From: an uncultured Lachnospiraceae bacterium
Lineage (GTDB): Bacteria; Bacillota; Clostridia; Lachnospirales; Lachnospiraceae
Direction: 5' to 3'
Assembly (NCBI GenBank): GCA_947053345.1
Contig: CAMRSM010000015.1
Span: 1-64,000, forward strand
DNA length: 64,000 nucleotides
Shown: positions 54,015 through 62,894 of the stretch, one piece after another
Layout of the letters: each line of letters opens with the position of its first letter
Numbering within the stretch: position 1 is the stretch's first letter
The notes under the pieces: generated by a model
The model's database searches: none
What the model saw: only the letters and a program-made list of their open reading frames with translations
What the model was told of the DNA's origin: nothing
Made by a program: the position numbers and the translations under genes

Positions 54015-54656
54015 ATGGGATTAAATAATCTGGATCTTTATTTTATCACAGTCAATACCCTCGGATTCATCCTGCCAATCCTCTTCACCCGCTTCCATCC
54101 CGCCGGAAAAAACATACAGGGGGATTTTATGTTAGAGGTTCTCACCCTAATTGGCGGCGCGGCCGGAATATTTCTTTCAATACTTTTCTTTGGCTATCCC
54201 GCCGCACATGGCAGGATGGCCAAAGAAAAGCGAAAAAGCAAATCCGGGCAGAATTCTGCAAAAGACCATATGATGTTAAACGTCTTTGTAAGCTGCTTTG
54301 TTGTCATTCAGACTATTATATATTTGATGTTAAAGGGCTTTCGTCCGGAACATTTCACCTTTGCATTTGCGGAATTTTTCAGGGAAACCCGGGCACTCCC
54401 CATATATCTGCCCGCGGTCAATCTCATCACATGGGCCGCGTTCGGCATAGATAAATGGAACGCTGTTTCAAACCGTTCCCGGATCCGGGTCACGACCCTG
54501 CTCGGCCTCTCCTTTGCCGGCGGTGCGGCAGGGGGACTAATCGCAATGTACACCTTCCGGCATAAGACAAGGAAAAATTATTTTGTGGTTGGGCTTCCGC
54601 TTATGATCGTGATGCAGGCCGTGGTAATTTTCTATCTAATGAACATGAAATTATGA
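54015..54656 (+). CDS. DUF1294-domain membrane protein
   Basis: The protein has 213 aa. The N-terminal half holds two to three hydrophobic helices, and the C-terminal half (about 120-210) is a DUF1294 domain: YLPAVNLITWAAFGIDKWNA, a large-loop LLGLSFAGGAAGGLIAMY, FRHKTRKNYF and a final helix. Function is unknown. ATG 54015 has GAAGGG upstream; ATG 54011 is out of frame. Composition returns to that of the chromosome, so it lies outside the imported block. Confidence 0.8.
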   Translation: MGLNNLDLYFITVNTLGFILPILFTRFHPAGKNIQGDFMLEVLTLIGGAAGIFLSILFFGYPAAHGRMAKEKRKSKSGQNSAKDHMMLNVFVSCFVVIQTIIYLMLKGFRPEHFTFAFAEFFRETRALPIYLPAVNLITWAAFGIDKWNAVSNRSRIRVTTLLGLSFAGGAAGGLIAMYTFRHKTRKNYFVVGLPLMIVMQAVVIFYLMNMKL

Positions 54657-54795
54657 AACTTTCGCGCAACGGCTTCACACCCGGATCCGGATTTGAGGCA
54701 TCCAATATTTCCTCCACCATATCGCCAAAACCGGGAAACAACATTCTGCATTGGGTATGGGTGGAAACGGAATAGAGGTTTTTCACTGTTTCCGG

Positions 54796-55353
54796 TCATG
54801 CCTTCCTCACGGGAACATACAGATAACAGTATTTATGTTCGTTTTTATCCGGATCAAAATACCCGTAATATTCAAAGACAGGGCTCGTATCCACCCCAAT
54901 ATAGCCAAGCTTTGGCGCGATATCCTCCGCAATCCATCCATATGGCGGCACACCGCCCTTCCACGGCTTTTGTTCAAGCGCTGCCGCCGCTTCGTCACAG
55001 ATTCTAAGCCTCATATAATATGCGCCAGGCAGTTTAAGCAAATCGTAGCTCTCCGGCTGGTTCTCGCTTTCAACCAAAAAACCGAACATCACCCCATTTG
55101 ATTTTTCGGCGGAGAGATAATTCAGGCTGATGCATACATCCCAGCCCTCCTCTCGGCCATTCGCCGTCACACCGGAATCATTGACCTCAAAAAACGCGCC
55201 CATGATTTTTTCTACATCCGGCTCGTCCGTATTGTTCGCGGCATATCCGATCTTCCCGCACCAAACCGTATCCTTCCATTCTAGCAGATCTACCGTTACC
55301 CCTTTATAATCATATGTTTTAATGATTGTTTCCTGTGGATGTCCTGTTGTCAT
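54796..55353 (-). CDS. GyrI-like small-molecule-binding protein
   Basis: This 185-aa protein shows the GyrI-like/SOUL-type effector-binding fold: DYKGVTVDLLEWKDTVWCG at the start, the MGAFFEV segment, and an end reading PVFEYYGYFDPDKNEHKYCYLYVPV. The domain binds drugs in multidrug regulators. A similar domain is fused into the adjacent upstream MerR regulator, so this may be a stand-alone paralogue that soaks up the same ligand (inferred). GAGGAAAA precedes ATG 55353. Confidence 0.72.
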   Translation of the reverse strand: MTTGHPQETIIKTYDYKGVTVDLLEWKDTVWCGKIGYAANNTDEPDVEKIMGAFFEVNDSGVTANGREEGWDVCISLNYLSAEKSNGVMFGFLVESENQPESYDLLKLPGAYYMRLRICDEAAAALEQKPWKGGVPPYGWIAEDIAPKLGYIGVDTSPVFEYYGYFDPDKNEHKYCYLYVPVRKA

Positions 55354-55557
55354 ATTTTCCTCACTTTCTGCCGCATATGCGGCATCTTCACCGTGGTGCC
55401 ATCGACCACCTATGCTGCCATATTGTACAATGATAATCATTTATCACTGCACAATCTTAAAACCAAAACCATTCCCTTCCGGAGAAAAATAACGCCGCCG
55501 AATGCTTCACTCCCCAGCCCGATTTTTCCGCTGCAAAATTCTCTCCCGTAAAATCTT

Positions 55558-58326
55558 CTATCCTAAAAAAGTCCCACCCTTCCCAACGCCGGCAATCCCC
55601 TGATTTAATACCCTTACAATCTCGTCATTCACATCGGCAAATTCCCGGAGTTTCGCGGCAATCGGTTTCCTTTTTGTTTCATCCTTCAGTGCGCCGAGTG
55701 TGATATTAAACCCACCCCCGATCGCTTCCAAATCCTTCCCGTCCTCATTGTTCCACATCATTGCGCAGCGCGAGTAAAGCTCCCGGACTTGCCCTAAAAA
55801 TCCCAGATCAGGATTTAATTTCATGGCATCCTCAAGGAATTTAAAACTGCAGCTTGCATTCGTGGCAAGCCCACAGACATAGGAAGTGTACTCTGCCCAG
55901 GGGTCAAATTCCTCCGGCTTCATGCCGTCAAATTTCCCGTTTTCAATCTCGTCTGCCCAAAGTCGGAACGCACCCGCACCAAAACAGAATTTCTCCGTAT
56001 CCGTCACAAGAAGTTTTGGCAAAGTCCGTATCCGCTCCCGGTAAATATCCGCAAGGGCTACATTTTTTATCTTATCGCCCACAAAAATCCATCCCGCTGA
56101 TGCAATCCCACCCGCAAGTAAATTGCCTTCGGAAATACGCTCCGGGCGGCCGCTGTTCCCGGTAATATATAAAATTGTCTTCCCGTATTCCTCATACCCG
56201 ACAATCACCCCGAACGTGCAGACATAGACCGTTTTTCCGCCAAATCCCCAAAGGATTACAGGCACGCCCCTGTCAAGATAGGAAACCATCGTTTCCAAAT
56301 ACATCTTTGTATTTTTCTTCAACTCATTTATGGGGACGAAAGTACTCGCATAACCGCACTGTAAAAAAAGCCGCTCAACAAAACCGGCATCGCCCTCACA
56401 AAGTTCAAACCGGTCCTGCGTTTCTTTCAGGTATATACCCCGGTTTTCACACAGCATATATCCGCTCACACCCTCCCCGCGGAATTCTCCGTGAGGATAA
56501 TACTGCACGAACACATCACCCGTTAATCCTGAAAAGAAATCATAATCATAATCCGTTTCACCAAGACATTCCATCACATATTTTGCACAGCCGTTAAACC
56601 AGTAATTCTCCCCGTACTCATCGGTTACAAGGCGGTGGACCGTGGGGATCACATGGTTGCTCTTTCTTGTAAGCACCAAAAGCTCCTCCTTTTTTAATTT
56701 TGTTTTCGGCAGATGGGCAAGCTGGGAAATGCGGATGGACCTGAAATATTTCATCCCCTGCCCGTTTGAGCCGACTACAATCTCCCTTTCCTTTTCCCCG
56801 CTTAAATCAAGCGACATATACGGGAATCCGGTGCCACAGTAACGGATTTCCCCGTTGATGACCACGGCGAGATGCCGTTCCCCCACAATCCATGTAACAT
56901 GGTTATATTCGCCGTACCGGATTTTTCCGCGCCCCGGAAAATCATACAGGTCAAAGAAAAACGGCTGGTGGAACACGATGGATTCCCTGCGCATCACACT
57001 CTCGGAAGCGCTTTCGGAAGCCTGATTGCCCATATTGATGCCAAAGCCAAACTGGTAATCCCTCCCCCTGGAATAATAATCCTTCACATTCCCGTGATAA
57101 AAAACAATACTGCCCTCGTTATCCCCGTACCCGAAACGCTCATCGTTTCCCGGAATCCGAAATTCGATGTCCACCCGGTACGGCAGTTTTACCGCGACCT
57201 TGGTGCCAAGCACCCGGCTGCTGATCCACCCGGTATACTCTGCCTCACCGTTTTCCGTCACCCGGTAATGGGGGTGATTGATTGGTGTCAGCCCATCCAT
57301 GGGAACCAAGACTTCCCAAAGAACCGGGTTTTCCTCCTCTATCTCCCACACCGTAATGGAATCTGACGGAATTTCGGCTGCCCTCCCGTAAAGTGCAGGG
57401 TCGGCAGCCCTCTTTTTCACCGGGACATAAAGGCACACCAGCTCGCGCTTTTCATCGGGAGAGATCAGATTTTCAAGCAGAACAGGGTGGCGAAGCCCTT
57501 CCCCGCTTCCATAGTCAATCTCATAAAATTTATTGTCATCAAAACTTTTTACAAGAGAGAGGCAATATTCACGCAAGTCCTCGTCCACGTAAACATTCGC
57601 CGCCGCGAACAAGCCGCCGTCAAACATAAAATCGGCATATTCCCCGTTATTTTCATATCCGTCATCAACCCGCAGCACAACCACATCAAGCTCCCCGTCC
57701 TGATATTCAAACTGCCTGCGGCATCCCGGCTCGCCGTAAGGGATACCGTTTGCCTGGACATAGCGGAAAAATCCCGCTGCATCAGAAATATCCGGATTGC
57801 TTTTTAAGTACGATGATAATACGCGCATTGCGGGCAGGCGGACGATGGAGGACTCCACCGGCCTTTGAAGCGTTCTTCCAATCTCAGACAATTCATGGTA
57901 GGTTGTTCTTTTCTTCTCTTCGATCAATTCAAACTGCTTTTCCATTTCCTCATAGAGAAGCGGCAGGGCGGAAATTTTTTTTATGCCGCTTGTGACCATC
58001 TTCTGCAAAAAGGTATTGATGATATTTTTCAGTTCCGAAAGAGCCGTGACCTCTTTATCAATCTCCCCAATCCGTTCCGCAAAGACCGCAACGAGCGTGG
58101 ACATTTCCGGATTTTCGTAAATGCGGATAATATCCTTTATGGGAATCTGCATTTTGCGGAGTATCATAATTTGTTTCAGACGCTGCACCGATTCTTCCGT
58201 GTAATAGCGGTATGCCTCAAACGGCGGGCGGCTGCTCTCAATCAGACCGACCTGCTCATAGTACCGCAGGGTGCGGGAAGACATACCAAGCTGCTTTGTC
58301 AGATCTGTGATCTTGATCAGTTCCAT
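55558..58326 (-). CDS. MerR regulator fused to GyrI-like, lectin-like and papain-like domains
   Basis: The protein has 922 aa. Residues 1-75 are a MerR winged HTH (ITDLTKQLGMSSRTLRYYEQVGLI, EAYRYYTEE), and 80-150 are a dimerising coiled coil. Residues about 165-310 are a GyrI-like effector domain ending ELVCLYVPVKK. Residues about 320-570 are beta-rich and resemble a concanavalin/LamG sandwich (HVTWIVGERHLAVVINGE). Residues about 580-900 resemble a C39/BtrH-type papain fold, with NGCAKYVMECLG as candidate Cys site and GVPVILWG plus FGVIVGYEEYGKTILY; the expected His before GVIVGY is not present. Most MerR effectors are under 300 aa. The promoter is of the MerR-activated type, indicating autoregulation. 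GGGAGG precedes ATG 58326. Confidence 0.75.
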   Translation of the reverse strand: MELIKITDLTKQLGMSSRTLRYYEQVGLIESSRPPFEAYRYYTEESVQRLKQIMILRKMQIPIKDIIRIYENPEMSTLVAVFAERIGEIDKEVTALSELKNIINTFLQKMVTSGIKKISALPLLYEEMEKQFELIEEKKRTTYHELSEIGRTLQRPVESSIVRLPAMRVLSSYLKSNPDISDAAGFFRYVQANGIPYGEPGCRRQFEYQDGELDVVVLRVDDGYENNGEYADFMFDGGLFAAANVYVDEDLREYCLSLVKSFDDNKFYEIDYGSGEGLRHPVLLENLISPDEKRELVCLYVPVKKRAADPALYGRAAEIPSDSITVWEIEEENPVLWEVLVPMDGLTPINHPHYRVTENGEAEYTGWISSRVLGTKVAVKLPYRVDIEFRIPGNDERFGYGDNEGSIVFYHGNVKDYYSRGRDYQFGFGINMGNQASESASESVMRRESIVFHQPFFFDLYDFPGRGKIRYGEYNHVTWIVGERHLAVVINGEIRYCGTGFPYMSLDLSGEKEREIVVGSNGQGMKYFRSIRISQLAHLPKTKLKKEELLVLTRKSNHVIPTVHRLVTDEYGENYWFNGCAKYVMECLGETDYDYDFFSGLTGDVFVQYYPHGEFRGEGVSGYMLCENRGIYLKETQDRFELCEGDAGFVERLFLQCGYASTFVPINELKKNTKMYLETMVSYLDRGVPVILWGFGGKTVYVCTFGVIVGYEEYGKTILYITGNSGRPERISEGNLLAGGIASAGWIFVGDKIKNVALADIYRERIRTLPKLLVTDTEKFCFGAGAFRLWADEIENGKFDGMKPEEFDPWAEYTSYVCGLATNASCSFKFLEDAMKLNPDLGFLGQVRELYSRCAMMWNNEDGKDLEAIGGGFNITLGALKDETKRKPIAAKLREFADVNDEIVRVLNQGIAGVGKGGTFLG

Positions 58327-58466
58327 CGTTTCCTCCCATTCTGTAAAATACTTTATGCCTTGTATGGAATACTTTAAATATGCACCTTACATGAAGCCCT
58401 TAACATATAGTGCTTTGCATAAGGTTTTGAACCTCCATCCCCCTTCCATACGGTGGTTCTACGATG

Positions 58467-58497
58467 ATTTTACCACTTGACGCTGCGTCAATGTCAA
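58467..58497 (-). promoter_or_regulatory. MerR-type promoter with 19-bp spacer and palindromic operator
   Basis: On the minus strand, TTGACA (58492-58497), a 19-bp spacer and TAAAAT (58467-58472). The spacer holds the perfect palindrome TTGACGC-N-GCGTCAA (58477-58491). A 19-bp spacer with a central dyad is the hallmark of MerR-activated promoters. The transcript would have a roughly 130-nt leader before the MerR-fusion ATG. Confidence 0.85.
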
Positions 58498-58501
58498 GCA
58501 G

Positions 58502-58996
58502 TCAGTCAACAATCACCTGCCGCGCTCCTTTTGCCCAATCGAGAATACAGCGCCTGTCAAATTCATTGATATTTTCCGGAAGATTTGCTTTGCCAAAAAA
58601 ACGGTGCTCCGTTGCTTCCTCCGTCTGATGTTTGATTTCCCCGCGGTAACCGGAAGCTAAAAAAATGATATTGGTCACATAGCATATATCCCCATTTGGG
58701 TAAATGATTATCCGGTCTTCCCCCGAATAAATACCAAACAGTCTAAGCTCCTCCACCACAACCCCCGCTTCTTCGTACACTTCCCTTGCTGCCGCTTCCA
58801 TCAATTTTTCCCCGATCTCCACAGCGCCGCCGGGGAGCCCAAAACAACCGTTATCCCGACGTTTTTGGAGCAGTATCTCCCCGTTTTCATTCTCTATGAT
58901 AACGCCGCAGCTTGTTACCATAAGCGGCGCATGTCCCACCTCCTTGCGCATCTCCCTAATATAATTTTCCCGGTATCTTGCCATGATATCTTCCAT
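58502..58996 (-). CDS. NUDIX hydrolase
   Basis: This 164-aa protein has an intact Nudix box, GGAVEIGEKLMEAAAREVYEEAGV (Gx5Ex7REUxEEx[G]), at about residues 52-75, preceded by VIIENENGEILLQKRRDNG and followed by GIYSGEDRIIIYPNGD. It hydrolyses nucleoside-diphosphate-linked compounds. Start choice is uncertain between 58996, 58984 and 59050. It is the last gene of the DeoR operon and lies 63 bp after the PHP gene stop. Confidence 0.88.
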   Translation of the reverse strand: MEDIMARYRENYIREMRKEVGHAPLMVTSCGVIIENENGEILLQKRRDNGCFGLPGGAVEIGEKLMEAAAREVYEEAGVVVEELRLFGIYSGEDRIIIYPNGDICYVTNIIFLASGYRGEIKHQTEEATEHRFFGKANLPENINEFDRRCILDWAKGARQVIVD

Positions 58997-59059
58997 CTTT
59001 CTCACCAAACCTTTCTGCGGCTTATAAACCTTACGGTATCGTGCTGTCATCCTCTATTT

Positions 59060-59881
59060 TTACGCATCGAAGCAATCCCGCCCATTCCAGAGGGCACCCT
59101 GCTTTATGATATCGTTCATTTCTTTAACATACCGCCCGACATCCTGCGGCACATGGGCATCGGATGCCGTTAAGACTTTAACGTTGCCGGCAAGCATACA
59201 TGCAAGCATATCCGGATTCATGCCAAGCCTCCGGTCACCATAATGAACCGTCAGTCCGCTGCTTTCTTCAATGTACATATTATTTAGCGAAAGAGCCTTG
59301 GCAAGCCGCAAATAAGTCGTCTTATAATTTTTTTGCGGGTATGCCCCGTAGCATTGCAGGGACTGCGGGTGTGCCAGCCCGGAAAACAGACCACAATCCA
59401 CAAGCGACTGCATAACCTCATAATATCTCTTATACAGCGCGTCCGCATCGTGATCTTTCTTATCCCAGCGCTGCCTTAAATGACTGAATGCCCACCCGTC
59501 AATAAAATGGATGGAACCAACCAAAAAATCAAAAGGGTACATCCGCCCGATTTCCGATATATCTTTTTCGTGTTCCGGCGAGTAACATACCTCCAAACCA
59601 AATTTCAGGCGTACCGAAAACTCGTGCCGTTTTAATTTTTCGATAAAATCAATATATTCACTTAATGGACGCGCCCGCTCCCATTTTTTCTGATACCAAT
59701 CCCTCTGGTACTCATTATACGATGACATTTCATCATACAGGCTTCTGCATTCCCTAAAAATATGGGTATGCTCCAAAAAGAAAATTTCATTGATATTTCG
59801 CTGTACGGCATAATCAACAAATTGCTGCACCCATTCTACCGTGTAATCCCCTTTTTCCAGATGGACATGTGCATCAACCAT
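59060..59881 (-). CDS. PHP-domain phosphoesterase (histidinol-phosphatase-like)
   Basis: This 273-aa protein has the PHP metal motifs MVDAHVHLEKG, FFLEHTHIFRE, FGLEVCYSPEH, GSIHFIDGW, GLAHPQSLQ and LTASDAHVPQDVG. The arrangement is that of HisK-type histidinol phosphatases, but there are no histidine genes around. It overlaps the kinase gene by 8 bp, so the two are translationally coupled and likely act on related phosphorylated metabolites. GGAG precedes ATG 59881. Confidence 0.85.
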   Translation of the reverse strand: MVDAHVHLEKGDYTVEWVQQFVDYAVQRNINEIFFLEHTHIFRECRSLYDEMSSYNEYQRDWYQKKWERARPLSEYIDFIEKLKRHEFSVRLKFGLEVCYSPEHEKDISEIGRMYPFDFLVGSIHFIDGWAFSHLRQRWDKKDHDADALYKRYYEVMQSLVDCGLFSGLAHPQSLQCYGAYPQKNYKTTYLRLAKALSLNNMYIEESSGLTVHYGDRRLGMNPDMLACMLAGNVKVLTASDAHVPQDVGRYVKEMNDIIKQGALWNGRDCFDA

Positions 59882-60491
59882 GTAAGACCTGCTCCTTCCA
59901 TACAGCAATCTGAGAGAATAATTCTTCTGTATCAATTTTAGAAAAATCCGTCACATCCACCCGGATTTTTGTACCTCCAATATCAAAATCGTCAAAGCCC
60001 CTTGTCCGCACGGCACGCAAATAATCTTCACAGGAGAGCGCCGCCGTCCTTTTCCCCAAAAAGCCGTCCCCTTCCCTTTCCGGATAGCAGTCGTTTACGA
60101 TATGCCCCCTGTGCCTGCCCGTACCCATATCCCGCTCCAAAAAACGCTGGCAGACCACTTTGGGATCTCCAGTCAGCAAAATGGTAAGCGCAGGATACTG
60201 ATATTTTGAAAGAAGCGCCCTTAATCCAGGTTCCGATGAATGTTCAAAATTATTCTCAAGAATAAAAGGCTGCGCCGCACCCATAAGCTGCCCGGCAATG
60301 TAGTACATAATCTCCATACTGGCAGTCCCAAGCTTTACTTTTTCTTCTCTTGACCGGAAACCGACCTCATCATACAGCCGCTCCTTTATGGCATCCTTTG
60401 AAAGAACCGGCAGTTTCATCCTCCCCGCAATCATTTCCGCCATCGTGCTTTTTCCTGCCGCCGGCATCCCCGCTACAAAAATACAATACAT
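59874..60491 (-). CDS. P-loop kinase (AAA_33/zeta-like fold)
   Basis: This 205-aa protein has Walker A at its N-terminus (FVAGMPAAGKSTMAEMI), then LPVLSKDAIKERLYDEVGF, where the Asp resembles the substrate-binding Asp of small-molecule kinases. It also has PFILENNF and an arginine-rich lid RFLERDMGTGRHRGH. This is like adenylate-kinase-type phosphotransferases acting on a sugar, nucleoside or drug. It begins 4 nt after the DeoR stop. GGGAGGG precedes ATG 60491. Confidence 0.8.
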   Translation of the reverse strand: MYCIFVAGMPAAGKSTMAEMIAGRMKLPVLSKDAIKERLYDEVGFRSREEKVKLGTASMEIMYYIAGQLMGAAQPFILENNFEHSSEPGLRALLSKYQYPALTILLTGDPKVVCQRFLERDMGTGRHRGHIVNDCYPEREGDGFLGKRTAALSCEDYLRAVRTRGFDDFDIGGTKIRVDVTDFSKIDTEELFSQIAVWKEQVLHG

Positions 60492-60495
60492 CCGC

Positions 60496-61278
60496 TTATT
60501 TCCCTCCCACATCCACGGTTTCAACCGTTACACCAAGTTCCTTTGCCTGCTCTAAAAAATCCCCGGATACGCCGCTGTCCGTAATCAACAGGTCATAATC
60601 ATTGATCCGGCACACCGAATGAACTGAATTTTTCCCAATCTTTCTGGACGGGTACAGCCCGATGTTCATCGAACTATTCTCCATCACCGCTTTCCCGAAT
60701 GCCGCCCCGGCACTGTCATGGATGGATGCCCCAAAATCGAGGGTCAATCCGGTGTGTGATAAAAACGCTTTGTCGATCCGGATATTTTTTACCATCTGGA
60801 TGGTATAAAAATCATGGCAGTTGCCCCGATGCGACATTTCGCCCCCCAATAAAATAACGGACAAATTCATTTTTTTCCGCAGCACCTCAGCGATTGTGAC
60901 GGAATTTGTCAATACGGTGACGGATTTATCGTCCGGCAGATTTTCCGCCATATAATACCCGACCAAAGATGTGGTGATATAAATCACATCCTTATTTTCG
61001 ATATGCCCTGCTGCCCGCTTTGCAACAGCAAGATAATCGGGATGGGGGGTTGTGATATCGACCGGGTTGTAGGTTGGCGCTGGATATTTCTCTTTTCTGT
61101 CGATGGCGAGGGCTCCCCCGTGCGTTCTCTGCAGCAGCCCCCTGCTCTCCAACACCCTCAAGTCACGCCGGGCGCAGTCCGCGGAAACCTGATATAATTC
61201 CTGGATTTCCGCGACCGAGATGCGGCCTGTTTCATTCACTTTTTTTACGATATCCTTTTGGCGTTCTTCCATAAACAT
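60496..61278 (-). CDS. DeoR-family transcriptional regulator
   Basis: This 260-aa protein has an N-terminal DeoR HTH (RISVAEIQELYQVSADCARRDLRVLESRGLLQRTHGGA) and a C-terminal sugar-phosphate-sensing domain (VTVLTNSVTIAEVL, ILLGGEMSH, FGASIHDS, LLITDSG). Such regulators respond to phosphorylated sugars or nucleosides and control the operon they head. It is followed by kinase, PHP and NUDIX genes and faces a divergent gene across an AT-rich region. GAGG precedes ATG 61278. Confidence 0.9.
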   Translation of the reverse strand: MFMEERQKDIVKKVNETGRISVAEIQELYQVSADCARRDLRVLESRGLLQRTHGGALAIDRKEKYPAPTYNPVDITTPHPDYLAVAKRAAGHIENKDVIYITTSLVGYYMAENLPDDKSVTVLTNSVTIAEVLRKKMNLSVILLGGEMSHRGNCHDFYTIQMVKNIRIDKAFLSHTGLTLDFGASIHDSAGAAFGKAVMENSSMNIGLYPSRKIGKNSVHSVCRINDYDLLITDSGVSGDFLEQAKELGVTVETVDVGGK

Positions 61279-61609
61279 AGCATATACCTCATTGTTTGTT
61301 ATGTAGTTTTGGTTTTCTTAATTGTTTTACTGCATTTCTTTGTATTTGTTTATATTTTATTTTTCTTTTTTATATTTTATTGTAATTGTTTTGTCCCGCT
61401 TTTTCAAGTCTATTTTATGTACTATCAATAATTGTAAATTGTATTATGAAATATAACAGCAGCAGCCCCTGCCCTATATTATGATTGCAAATAATGGCAC
61501 AACATGGTAAAATCAAAGGCAAGCAGCCTTTTTTTCGAAGGATTACCTAGAGTGATGGCGTATTCTATGGTCAGACTAAATTATCTTACAAAGCAGGGAG
61601 GAATATGGA
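61279..61609. promoter_or_regulatory. Divergent AT-rich control region with direct repeats
   Basis: There is no gene here. It holds two copies of TAATTGTTTT (61319-61328 and 61383-61392) and two of TATATTTTATT (61351-61361 and 61371-61381). Paired direct repeats of this kind suit DeoR-family operators. The right part (61440-61600) carries the promoter for the divergent gene; I cannot fix its -35/-10 with confidence. Confidence 0.5.
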
Positions 61610-62644
61610 ATGAAAATCGACGCATGGTGGTTCGAAAACAAACAGCGCCCGGAAGAAGTTTTACAGACAGACTGGGTAATTCCAAAATCCCATTTTGGGG
61701 TTTACGCGGAAACCGAAAAGATCACTTTCCCATTGACTTTGTGTGTCACTGCAAAATCCGGGAACCTGCAGCTTTACCGCCGGGAATTTGAAATCCATGA
61801 ACCAAAAGAACAAACGGAAACCTATACGGTGGAATGCTCCGAATATTCGATAAACCTAAAATGCACCGTAAAAGAAGCGGCAGGACTGCCGGGAGAGATC
61901 CTTGTAAAGATCAAGTCGCAGGAATGGGAATACCAAGAGCAGGTCACCTGCGCGTACGCCCGCCTGCATGGACGGATTACGGATTTTGACGGCAACCCAT
62001 TTCCCGCGCCGTTGCTGCTGTCGCGCATCGGGTTTGCGGATGCCCCCTATATGGGCGTTTGGAGTGACCGCAACGGAGAATATTCCGTCGTAGTTCCAAC
62101 AGGCTGCTACAATGCCTTTTATGTTGATGATAACAGCTACGGAAAATCCACGCTGGAAAATTGGAGTTGGCACATGATCGTCGACCGCGACGAGGAACAC
62201 AATTTTAAAGTCGGAAACGGGGAGGTTTATTCCCTTTCCGTATGGCCGAACAACGGCGGGGGCAGCACACTGTTTTTCTGGTTCCGCCCAATGATCCTGC
62301 CGTCCATCAAAAAGGAAGAATACGAGATTGAGCTGGAAGGCAGCAAACGTCAGGTTATGGATATTTCCCCAGAGTTAAAAGCAGAGGATATTACCGTAAC
62401 ATTAAATGGCAAGCCCCTGCCGGTCGTTTCCCTGCAAAAAATCTATGAGACGTGTCCGGATTACACGATGCCATCTTACCTTGTGCAGACAGAACGTTAT
62501 AACGGCACACCGACCGTCGGAAAACAGACGGTGATCGTGGAGTACGACACGGCAAAAAGAGGGGGCGGACAGTCTTACATAGCGCGCAGCCAAGGACGAT
62601 GCCAGTATTTTTATAAAGATAGTTCCGGTCTGGTACTGCAATAA
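61610..62644 (+). CDS. Protein with carboxypeptidase-regulatory-like domain, unknown function
   Basis: This 344-aa protein has no signal peptide or membrane helix, so it is probably cytoplasmic. The N-terminal part (1-110) is beta-rich. The middle (about 118-190, ARLHGRITDFDGNPFPAPLL, GVWSDRNGEYSVVVPTGCYNAFYV) is a CarboxypepD_reg-like beta-sandwich, usually found in exported proteins. The C-terminal 150 residues (e.g. VYSLSVWPNNGGGSTLFFWFRPM) are unrecognised. It starts from GGGAGGA. It diverges from the DeoR operon and may be co-regulated with it. Confidence 0.7.
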   Translation: MKIDAWWFENKQRPEEVLQTDWVIPKSHFGVYAETEKITFPLTLCVTAKSGNLQLYRREFEIHEPKEQTETYTVECSEYSINLKCTVKEAAGLPGEILVKIKSQEWEYQEQVTCAYARLHGRITDFDGNPFPAPLLLSRIGFADAPYMGVWSDRNGEYSVVVPTGCYNAFYVDDNSYGKSTLENWSWHMIVDRDEEHNFKVGNGEVYSLSVWPNNGGGSTLFFWFRPMILPSIKKEEYEIELEGSKRQVMDISPELKAEDITVTLNGKPLPVVSLQKIYETCPDYTMPSYLVQTERYNGTPTVGKQTVIVEYDTAKRGGGQSYIARSQGRCQYFYKDSSGLVLQ

Positions 62645-62894
62645 CGGCAAACGGAGTACATTTGCAATTATGGGTATTACAATATTTTTTCGGCACACAA
62701 GGAAACAAAGGACGCTGCCAAAGCCCTTCGCCTTTCGCAGCGTCCCCTGTTCCCGCCCGCTTACTCCGTTTTCAGGGAGCGGTATGCACATTGCCCTTAA
62801 AAAATTACGGTACTTACAAGAAAACACGATATTTTCCGGAATAATTACAGAAGGGAATGCGGCGGCCAAAAACGTAAGATTCCTCCATACGGCT

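Noticed and set aside
62710-62745. 9-bp hairpin GGACGCTGC/GCAGCGTCC after the unknown gene
   Set aside because: No T-run on either side, so not reported as a terminator.
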